Source: Archaeoglobi archaeon
Lineage (GTDB): Archaea; Halobacteriota; Archaeoglobi; Archaeoglobales; Archaeoglobaceae
DNA: 8,033 bases
Direction: 5' to 3'
Assembly: GCA_004347865.1 (NCBI GenBank)
Contig: QNUZ01000110.1
Span: forward strand, 1 to 8,033
The notes under the pieces were generated by a model that did not search any database, was not told the origin of the DNA, and worked only from the letters and a program-made list of their open reading frames with translations. Position 1 is the stretch's first letter. Each line of letters begins with the position of its first letter. A program made the position numbers and the translations under genes. Shown piece by piece: positions 1 to 4,305 of the stretch.

Positions 1-222
1 CGGGGGGCTCACAGCCTGGATTAAAGCTGTGTTGAGATTAAACAGCCTTTTTGCATCTTCATAGCATTTTTCATGCAAAAACTTCTTCGATGTGGAATTG
101 TAGCCCAGATACCATTTAACGAGCTTGAAATACTCTCTGAGCGTTTTATTTAAAGCCAGGATTTTTGATTTATTCGGCCTGAACACCTTGCCTACAACGC
201 ATATCTGGACTTCCTTCTGCAA
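1..222 (-). CDS. tnpB: TnpB (IS200/IS605 OrfB) N-terminal fragment, cut by the window edge
   Basis: TnpB is the RNA-guided nuclease carried by IS200/IS605-type elements; it has not been shown to be the transposase. From a TTG at 222-220 the minus strand stays open for 74 codons to the left edge, which falls on a codon boundary. The protein begins with a short beta strand (VQICVVGKVFRP) followed by NKSKILALNKTLREYF, then KWYLGYNSTSKKFLHE and FNLNTALIQAV. This matches the archaeal TnpB N-terminus: beta strand, R-P turn, then helices with Y-N-S and N-L-N-T-A-L-I-Q. An in-frame TGA at 243-241 limits the 5' end, and no ATG lies in frame. TTG is the first plausible start, about 8 nt from the transcription start predicted by the TATA box at 252-260. 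The out-of-frame ATG at 229 leads to an early stop, so a 5' frameshift in a decaying copy is possible. The catalytic RuvC residues lie outside the window, so activity cannot be judged. Confidence 0.72.
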   Translation of the reverse strand, partial: MQKEVQICVVGKVFRPNKSKILALNKTLREYFKLVKWYLGYNSTSKKFLHEKCYEDAKRLFNLNTALIQAVSPP

Positions 223-251
223 GGAGCATCGCCAAGGCCTTCAACACAGAA

Positions 252-260
252 CTATTTAAA
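252..260 (-). promoter_or_regulatory. TATA box candidate for tnpB
   Basis: The minus strand reads TTTAAATAG here, preceded by GGCAAGG. A transcription start about 26 bases downstream would fall near 230, just before the TTG at 222. The site lies between the IS-type palindrome and the tnpB frame, as expected for the element's own promoter. Confidence 0.45.
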
Positions 261-263
261 CCT

Positions 264-305
264 TGCCCGTTCATCCCAGAGCTAAAGCTCTGGGCTTTCT
301 GGGCA
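264..305. repeat. IS200/IS605-type end palindrome
   Basis: A perfect 9-bp inverted repeat (CCCAGAGCT at 275-283, AGCTCTGGG at 286-294) has a two-base centre. It sits inside a second pair, TGCCC at 264-268 and GGGCA at 301-305, with symmetrical 6-base internal loops (269-274 and 295-300). On the plus strand it has the layout TTCATCCC-stem-CTAAAG-stem-GGGCTTTC. From memory this layout is typical of palindromes near the ends of IS200/IS605 elements in archaea and bacteria; TnpA binds such hairpins, and related end sequence forms part of the TnpB guide RNA. It lies about 40 bp upstream of the tnpB frame and overlaps the last codons and the stop of bpsA. In an mRNA it could also act as a 3' hairpin. 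The exact element boundary cannot be placed. Confidence 0.6.
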
Positions 306-1325
306 CCCATTTTTATAAGGAGTCGCCAGACTCTCTTCATCCTTGTAAACGTGTTCGCCTATTATCATTTCGCCCTCCACAAGCGGATTCGGCTCTCTAA
401 CAGCTTCTATCCTGAAAAGACTTGAAGTGTACCAGTCGTAATCTGTTTTAATACCCAGTCTCCTGAAAATTGGAAGTTTTTCCTCGAATTGGGAGTAGCT
501 TTTCTCGCTTGCCGGGTAAACGTTGAACTTCCTCTTTATGTCGGTAATCACGAAGCCCATATCTAGGATCATCTTCTCTATCTCGAACCACTTCCTTCTC
601 GAAGCCTCCAGGGTTGTAAGGCCAAAGTAAGCGGAACTGCCGACACCCTTCAGGGTTGAAGCTCCTCTTGAAAGGAAAAGCTTTATTCCTGGTACGGTTT
701 CCACCGGATCGGTTACAAATACGTCGAACTTACGCCTCAGATCGCCGGGAAAGGCCCTCTGGACATCGTAAACCTTGGCCTCAACATTGAGTCCGTATTC
801 CCTTGCGGCAGAATTGATGAAGTTGACTAGCCTCTCGTCAACGTCAACGACCACAACTTTCTCGGGCAGGCCTGTGAGAGAGGCTGCGATGCTGAAAAGA
901 TCGTCGTCCCCAACCACGAAAATTTTTCCGTAGATATCGCCCCTCTCGTGGATGAACTCCAGCCTCCTTATCACGCCCTCCTCGCTTATAAAGCCCTGAT
1001 CGAATTTCTCAACTGCAGGAGGGCGATCTTTTGTAATCTCTAGGAATTCCGAAAGAACTTTCTGAAAAAAGGGGGCTATACCGTAACCGGTTCCCTCACA
1101 TGTTTTGCATGTTGCCTCACAACCCAGAAAACCCTTTGCAAGCTCTCTGCCCTTGGGGGTAAGCGTAACTTTACCCCCGGAAACTTTCAAAATCCCCTCC
1201 TTCTGCATTTTTTCGAATATCTCGAAAAATTCTGGAAGGGAGGCATCCTGGCCATCTATAAGCTTGTATACACTTATTTCACCGTTCAAAAGGCTTTGAA
1301 GCACCTGTATCTCGATTCTATCCAT
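282..1325 (-). CDS. bpsA: N4-bis(aminopropyl)spermidine synthase (branched-chain polyamine synthase)
   Basis: This cytoplasmic enzyme transfers two aminopropyl groups from decarboxylated SAM to the N4 of spermidine, making the quaternary branched polyamine of thermophiles. The 347-aa protein has the BpsA/DUF43 layout. Residues 1-65 form a winged-helix-like segment ending in K-V-T-L-T-P-K-G. A cysteine cluster follows (C69, C73, C76). Then comes a Rossmann-type domain with the GDDD motif (residues 139-142), which carries the catalytic acidic residue in Thermococcus BpsA, followed by VVVVDVDERL and the DPVET motif (206-210). Length is normal for the family. The ATG at 1325 has AGGGG at 1337-1333, 7 nt away, and sits 3 bp after the speD stop, so the two genes form one operon. 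Oddity: the last residues (CPESPEL) and the TAG stop at 284-282 are encoded by an IS605-type palindrome, so the native C-terminus may have been replaced. Confidence 0.93.
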   Translation of the reverse strand: MDRIEIQVLQSLLNGEISVYKLIDGQDASLPEFFEIFEKMQKEGILKVSGGKVTLTPKGRELAKGFLGCEATCKTCEGTGYGIAPFFQKVLSEFLEITKDRPPAVEKFDQGFISEEGVIRRLEFIHERGDIYGKIFVVGDDDLFSIAASLTGLPEKVVVVDVDERLVNFINSAAREYGLNVEAKVYDVQRAFPGDLRRKFDVFVTDPVETVPGIKLFLSRGASTLKGVGSSAYFGLTTLEASRRKWFEIEKMILDMGFVITDIKRKFNVYPASEKSYSQFEEKLPIFRRLGIKTDYDWYTSSLFRIEAVREPNPLVEGEMIIGEHVYKDEESLATPYKNGCPESPEL

Positions 1326-1328
1326 TTT

Positions 1329-1667
1329 CTAACCCCTATCCAGCATGTAATGTCTGTAGGATTTCGGTTTAAACTTCTCAATGAAGAGTTTAAAAGCTTT
1401 CTCCGCCTTTACAGGATTGCCACATGTGAAAATGTCGAGGTTAACAAGCTCGTATTCAGGCCAAGTGTGAATAGAGACGTGACTTTCGGAAATCAAAACA
1501 ATTCCCGTAACGCCGTGGGGATTGAACTGTTTGTAAACGCTACCTACCTTATTCAGGCCCGCTTCACCCACCACCTCCTCCACTATGCGGCGCACGGTTT
1601 CCTCCCTTGAGATAAGCTCTGGATTCACCCCGTATAGTTCTGCAATGATATGCCTGCCTACTATCAT
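1329..1667 (-). CDS. speD: S-adenosylmethionine decarboxylase proenzyme, prokaryotic class 1B
   Basis: SpeD decarboxylates SAM to give the aminopropyl donor used by BpsA, encoded directly downstream. It is made as a proenzyme that cleaves itself between Glu and Ser, turning the Ser into the pyruvoyl cofactor. The signature LISESHVSIHTWPE is intact: cleavage is expected at E61/S62, with the processing His at 67 and the catalytic Cys at 82 in DIFTCG (numbering from ATG 1667). Those positions lie within one residue of the Thermotoga maritima enzyme (Ser63, His68, Cys83). The protein is 112 aa. The frame is open to a GTG at 1676 and an ATG at 1673, but the Shine-Dalgarno GGAGGG (1681-1676) overlaps or crowds both. 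It is 8 nt from the ATG at 1667, which is therefore preferred and gives MIVGRHIIAEL. An in-frame TGA at 1691-1689 rules out a longer start. Confidence 0.94.
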   Translation of the reverse strand: MIVGRHIIAELYGVNPELISREETVRRIVEEVVGEAGLNKVGSVYKQFNPHGVTGIVLISESHVSIHTWPEYELVNLDIFTCGNPVKAEKAFKLFIEKFKPKSYRHYMLDRG

Positions 1668-1675
1668 AGTCATCA

Positions 1676-1681
1676 CCCTCC
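1676..1681 (-). promoter_or_regulatory. Shine-Dalgarno site that sets the speD start
   Basis: GGAGGG on the minus strand lies 8 nt before ATG 1667, but only 2 nt before ATG 1673, and it includes the first G of the GTG at 1676. A second strong site, GGAGGTG (1702-1696), lies further upstream and is not spaced for any speD start. Confidence 0.6.
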
Positions 1682-1740
1682 ATCGAGCTCACCCCCACCT
1701 CCAGTTCAATTTTTGACGAATTCTTAAGCTATTCTCCAAG

Positions 1741-1771
1741 TTCAGACGGCTCTACGCAGCAGTTGTCTGAA
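1741..1771. repeat. Inverted repeat / hairpin in the speD upstream region
   Basis: TTCAGAC (1741-1747) and GTCTGAA (1765-1771) are perfect inverted copies. Read as plus-strand RNA, the stem extends to 11 pairs, with two G-U pairs and a 9-base loop. In the speD sense (minus) the two G-U positions become A-C mismatches, leaving 7 pairs plus 2. It lies between the predicted speD transcription start (about 1790) and the start codon. It could be an mRNA leader hairpin or a protein-binding site. Confidence 0.5.
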
Positions 1772-1810
1772 TTACACAATTCTAGTTAAGAAAATTTTGA
1801 GTTCGCTTGA

Positions 1811-1826
1811 TTTTTAAATTTTTCGC
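1811..1826 (-). promoter_or_regulatory. Probable speD-bpsA promoter (BRE + TATA)
   Basis: On the minus strand GCGAAAAA (1826-1819, BRE-like) is followed directly by TTTAAAAA (1818-1811). This is close to the archaeal BRE/TATA consensus and is the best promoter in the gene-free region. Transcription would start near 1790-1785, giving a leader of about 120 nt. That is unusual here, because the other promoters in the window lie within about 30 bases of their start codons. Confidence 0.6.
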
Positions 1827-1904
1827 TAAATTTGAACTGAGTTCTAATCCCGAAACTCGACTCATAGACCACTGTTAATGCTGAAACGGGATATTTCTGG
1901 CACA

Positions 1905-1912
1905 TTTTTATA
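1905..1912 (-). promoter_or_regulatory. Second, weaker TATA box upstream of speD
   Basis: The minus strand reads TATAAAAA here without a convincing BRE. It is enclosed by two copies of TGCCAGAA (1922-1915 and 1902-1895), which would suit a repressor site. Transcription would start near 1882. Weaker than the site at 1811-1826. Confidence 0.3.
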
Positions 1913-1952
1913 ACTTCTGGCAGAATTCGCAAAATTTCCCCTTTTTCTGGTC

Positions 1953-1966
1953 AAAAAGCGAAAAAA
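1953..1966 (-). terminator. Oligo-T terminator downstream of proS
   Basis: On the minus strand TTTTTT (1966-1961), CGC and TTTTT (1957-1953) follow the proS stop by about 25 bases. Archaeal RNA polymerase terminates at oligo-U tracts without needing a hairpin. This would separate proS transcription from speD-bpsA. Confidence 0.5.
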
Positions 1967-1990
1967 TTAGTATTTTTCATTTGGATAATT

Positions 1991-3412
1991 TTAGTAACTT
2001 CTCGCGGAAACGGCCAAAGACCCATTACTTCCGCAAACGATGCACTTCCCCTCCTTCCCAACACTGATAAAATCGGGTATTTCTTCGAACCATCCAAGAA
2101 GCTTTCCCCCGTGTTTTTCTATCTCCTCACCGCATTCCCTGTTTCTGCAGAGATACATGAGAGAAACATAATCTTTTACGACATCTGAAAGCTCAGAAAG
2201 TTCGTTCACGAACTTAAGCCTGTTCAAAACCGATCCAACGGCCTTTTCCCTGAGTCTGAGCCTCATTTCTTCCCCCCATATCCTTATCCTGTCCTCATCA
2301 ATCTCGTCGATCGGAACGCTGAACTTTTTCCTTTCATCTCTGAAAGAGACCACAACTTCTCTCCTCTCGGCCTCCCTAGGCCCGATTTCAAACCGCAGCG
2401 GCACGCCCTTCAGCTCCCACTTGTAATATTTTGCCCCTGGCCTGTCCTCGCCGGCATCGAAGACGAATCTAAAGGCCTTTATTTTTTCCAGCAGCTCCTT
2501 CGAAAATTCGAGCACAATTTCATCCTTTCCCTTGTAGAGTATCGGGATCACCACAATCTGAATTGGAGCTACCTCGAATGGCAGAACGAGGCCGAGATCG
2601 TCGCCGTGTATGCTTATCAGCGAGGCTATGCATCTTTCGGAAATGCCGTAGCAGGTCTGGTGTACGTAGTAGTGCTCCCCATCGATGCCCTCGTAGGTTA
2701 TCTCGAAAGTTTTTGCAAAGTTGTCGCCCAGATGGTGCACGGTGCCTATCTGCAAACTCCTCCCGTCTGGCATCACGGTGTCGAAGGCTATCGTGTAAAC
2801 GGCTCCGGGGAACTTGTCCCAATCGGGCCTGCGGATGACCATGTAAGGGACTGCGAGGAAATCGTAGAACTCCTTGTAATAACCTATTGCCTTCCTAACC
2901 TGCTCCTCCGCTTCTTCGTAGTTTCTGTGGGCTGTGTGGGCTTCCTTAAAAGATGTTATCTCCCTGAGTCTTATTAGGGGTCTGGTATGCTTTGTTTCGT
3001 ATCTGAACGTGTTAACAATCTGGTAAACCCTTAGGGGAAGATCGGCATGGTTCCTGATCCAGAGTTTGAACATCGGATACATTGCAGTCTCGCTTGTCGG
3101 GCGCAGGGCCAGCTTCACATCCAGGGGTGTAAGCCCGCCGTGTGTGACCCAGTAGACCTCGTCTTCAAAGCCCCTTATGTGCTCACCCTCCTTTCTGAGC
3201 TCGGTTTCAGGGATAAGGGCCGGAAAATACACCTCGCTGTGCTCCCTGTCCATGATTTCCCTGAGCTTTCCGTAGACCAGCTGCCTCAACTTGAATCCAA
3301 ACGGGAACCATACGTAGAGCCCCTTCACTGGGTATCTTACGTCCATTATCTCAGCGGTCTGGATTAGCTCATGGAACCATTCTGAAAAATTCTCCTTGCT
3401 CGGCAAACTCAT
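1991..3412 (-). CDS. proS: Prolyl-tRNA synthetase, archaeal/eukaryotic type
   Basis: This class II synthetase activates proline and charges tRNA-Pro in the cytoplasm. The 473-aa protein shows the expected layout: the catalytic core with the TSE loop (RPTSE, residues 104-108), motif 2 starting at FRYET (136-140) and running through RLREITSFKEAHTAH, and motif 3 in GISERC (256-261, with R260). An anticodon-binding domain follows (about 280-385). The C-terminal zinc-binding module has C422, C427, C457 and C460 and ends in Tyr473; in this subgroup the terminal Tyr folds back towards the active site. It lacks the bacterial editing insertion, as expected for the archaeal type. ATG 3412 has no Shine-Dalgarno site, and a TATA box about 25 bases upstream predicts a leaderless mRNA. 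An oligo-T tract follows the stop, so the gene is probably monocistronic. Confidence 0.97.
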   Translation of the reverse strand: MSLPSKENFSEWFHELIQTAEIMDVRYPVKGLYVWFPFGFKLRQLVYGKLREIMDREHSEVYFPALIPETELRKEGEHIRGFEDEVYWVTHGGLTPLDVKLALRPTSETAMYPMFKLWIRNHADLPLRVYQIVNTFRYETKHTRPLIRLREITSFKEAHTAHRNYEEAEEQVRKAIGYYKEFYDFLAVPYMVIRRPDWDKFPGAVYTIAFDTVMPDGRSLQIGTVHHLGDNFAKTFEITYEGIDGEHYYVHQTCYGISERCIASLISIHGDDLGLVLPFEVAPIQIVVIPILYKGKDEIVLEFSKELLEKIKAFRFVFDAGEDRPGAKYYKWELKGVPLRFEIGPREAERREVVVSFRDERKKFSVPIDEIDEDRIRIWGEEMRLRLREKAVGSVLNRLKFVNELSELSDVVKDYVSLMYLCRNRECGEEIEKHGGKLLGWFEEIPDFISVGKEGKCIVCGSNGSLAVSARSY

Positions 3413-3432
3413 TGGAATAAGTCGGTCAGCGC

Positions 3433-3450
3433 TATTTATTTTTTATCGAA
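3433..3450 (-). promoter_or_regulatory. proS promoter (BRE + TATA)
   Basis: On the minus strand TTCGATAAA (3450-3442) leads into AAATAAATA (3441-3433). The predicted start of transcription falls at or next to ATG 3412, matching the absence of a Shine-Dalgarno site. The whole element lies between GGTCAG (3424-3429) and its inverted copy CTGACC (3451-3456). Confidence 0.55.
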
Positions 3451-3460
3451 CTGACCTCCT

Positions 3461-3487
3461 CCTGCCCTGAGGGGCGGGGCTTTCAGT
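3461..3487. repeat. Degenerate IS605-type palindrome, no transposase gene nearby
   Basis: CCTGCCC (3461-3467) and GGGCGGG (3472-3478) form a 7-bp stem with one G-T pair and a TGAG loop, followed by GCTTTC. The stem-plus-GGGCTTTC layout matches the palindrome at 264-305. It sits in the divergent promoter region of proS and the PUA gene. It could be a solo end left by a lost insertion, or a chance GC-rich hairpin. Confidence 0.4.
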
Positions 3488-3501
3488 CGCAATCGACAAC
3501 C

Positions 3502-3509
3502 TTTAAAAG
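3502..3509 (+). promoter_or_regulatory. TATA box for the PUA-domain gene
   Basis: TTTAAAAG, with GACAAC just upstream as a weak BRE. Its centre is about 24 bases from the GTG at 3529, so the mRNA should be leaderless or nearly so. Confidence 0.5.
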
Positions 3510-3528
3510 CCTAAAAAACACAGTAGAT

Positions 3529-4008
3529 GTGCGCAGAATTAGGCTAAGGAAAAAGGACGCAAAGGAAATAACGAAAGAGGTTTTTGAAAGATCGGGAGCC
3601 ACGGTGGAGGGAGAAATGGACTTGCTGGACTTTGGAGAGCTCAAAATAATACTGGTGGAAAACGAACCGCTCCTTATTGAATTCGAGGGAAAGCATTATG
3701 TTTCCGTTTATGGGGCAATAAAACTAAGGCCAGAAAAATACAGGGTTACTGTGGACAGCGGCGCCCTGAACTTTATCCTTAACGGTGCAGATGTGATGAA
3801 GCCCGGCATCGTCTTTGCGGACAGCAGGATTAAGGAGGGGGACTTCGTCTACGTCACAGTTGAGGGAAAAGAGAGCGCAATAGCGGTTGGAATTGCCCTC
3901 TGCAGCGCTGAAGAAATGAAAGGCAAAGGGAAGGCCGTAAAGAACCTTCATCACGTAAAGGACAGGATCTGGGAATATCTGGTCAGCAACAAGTTAATCA
4001 AAGGTTAA
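3529..4008 (+). CDS. PUA-domain RNA-binding protein, archaeal MCTS1/Tma20-like
   Basis: A 159-aa protein with an N-terminal pre-PUA domain (about 1-68; DUF1947 type, starting with basic RRIRLRKKDAKE) and a C-terminal PUA domain (about 70-150). PUA features are the run VDSGALNFILNGADVMKPGI, the turn KEGDFVYV, and the late strand SAIAVGIAL. This arrangement is that of the archaeal relatives of eukaryotic MCTS1/Tma20, which bind the small ribosomal subunit and act in translation initiation or tRNA/mRNA recycling. The archaeal function is inferred from that family. The start is GTG 3529: an ATG two bases upstream is out of frame, and the TATA spacing predicts a leaderless message. The gene is divergent from proS and has its own promoter; a separate promoter lies before the next gene. 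Confidence 0.85.
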   Translation: MRRIRLRKKDAKEITKEVFERSGATVEGEMDLLDFGELKIILVENEPLLIEFEGKHYVSVYGAIKLRPEKYRVTVDSGALNFILNGADVMKPGIVFADSRIKEGDFVYVTVEGKESAIAVGIALCSAEEMKGKGKAVKNLHHVKDRIWEYLVSNKLIKG

Positions 4009-4027
4009 GAAATGTTGAGCTTGGATT

Positions 4028-4050
4028 CCGCCTAGCGGTAATATTTAAAT
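4028..4050 (+). promoter_or_regulatory. Promoter of the RAM/ACT-DUF5612 operon with overlapping palindrome
   Basis: TATTTAAAT (4042-4050) is centred about 26 bases before ATG 4072, predicting a leaderless mRNA; no Shine-Dalgarno site is present. An 11-bp palindrome, CCGC-CTA-GCGG (4028-4038), abuts or overlaps the BRE position, so a protein bound there would block TFB/TBP loading. A second AT-rich box (TTTTAAAG at 4052-4059) is too close to the start. Confidence 0.5.
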
Positions 4051-4071
4051 CTTTTAAAGTCTATTGAATTC

Positions 4072-4305
4072 ATGGCCCTTGGATTCGTGCTTATCAAGAT
4101 TGCTCCTGGGAAGGAGAGAAGGGTCTACGACAGAATTGCAAACATAAAAGAGGTGGAGGAACTATATCCGCTGTTTGGCGAATACGATCTCATTGCCAAG
4201 ATCGTCGTAAAGGACTTTGAAGAACTCAGCGACATTGTGGTAAACAAAATAAGGGCTATTGAAGGGGTTTTAGAGACAAAAACTCTTACGGGGGCAAAGT
4301 TTTGA
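4072..4305 (+). CDS. Stand-alone Lrp/AsnC ligand-binding (RAM) domain protein
   Basis: A 77-aa protein covering only the C-terminal effector-binding domain of Lrp/AsnC regulators (RAM, alpha-beta sandwich). It starts with the strand ALGFVLIKIAPGKE, has the central turn YPLFGEYDLIAKIVV containing the conserved G-(E/D)-YD segment, and ends with strand ETKTL. No helix-turn-helix is present and the upstream DNA cannot encode one, because the TATA box lies directly before ATG 4072. Stand-alone RAM proteins form dimers or octamers that bind amino acids, and some associate with full-length Lrp proteins; here both ligand and partner are unknown. Its TGA overlaps the next ATG by one base (TGATG), so the two are probably made together. 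Confidence 0.88.
   Translation: MALGFVLIKIAPGKERRVYDRIANIKEVEELYPLFGEYDLIAKIVVKDFEELSDIVVNKIRAIEGVLETKTLTGAKF

Larger units (their letters stand above)
1668..1990. other. Gene-free region between proS and speD
   Basis: About 320 bases without a convincing gene, AT-rich compared with the flanking genes. From the proS side it holds an oligo-T terminator, three phased TTCTGG repeats around a weak TATA box, a strong BRE/TATA element flanked by TGAGTTC repeats, a TTCAGAC/GTCTGAA hairpin, and two Shine-Dalgarno-like sites before speD. No tRNA fold, CRISPR repeat or clear C/D-box RNA was seen. A 39-codon frame from ATG 1683 to 1564 overlaps speD out of frame and is probably a shadow. Confidence 0.7.

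Noticed and set aside
1105..1610. Plus-strand frames opposite bpsA and speD
   Set aside because: They mirror well-supported minus-strand genes, have no family resemblance and no promoter, and are best explained as antisense shadows.
1668..1990. C/D-box sRNA or SAM riboswitch upstream of speD
   Set aside because: No properly ordered RUGAUGA/CUGA boxes were found and no known SAM-aptamer core was recognised. The hairpin alone does not justify calling an RNA gene.
2520..3367. Several frames of 90-120 codons on both strands within proS
   Set aside because: proS is intact with all class II motifs. The extra frames are rich in Arg, Ser and Cys, as expected from out-of-frame reading.
3461..3490. 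Possible CRISPR repeat (GC-rich hairpin followed by CTTTCAGTCGCAATCG)
   Set aside because: Only one copy exists in the window and there is no repeat-spacer pattern; the IS-type palindrome explains the shape better.
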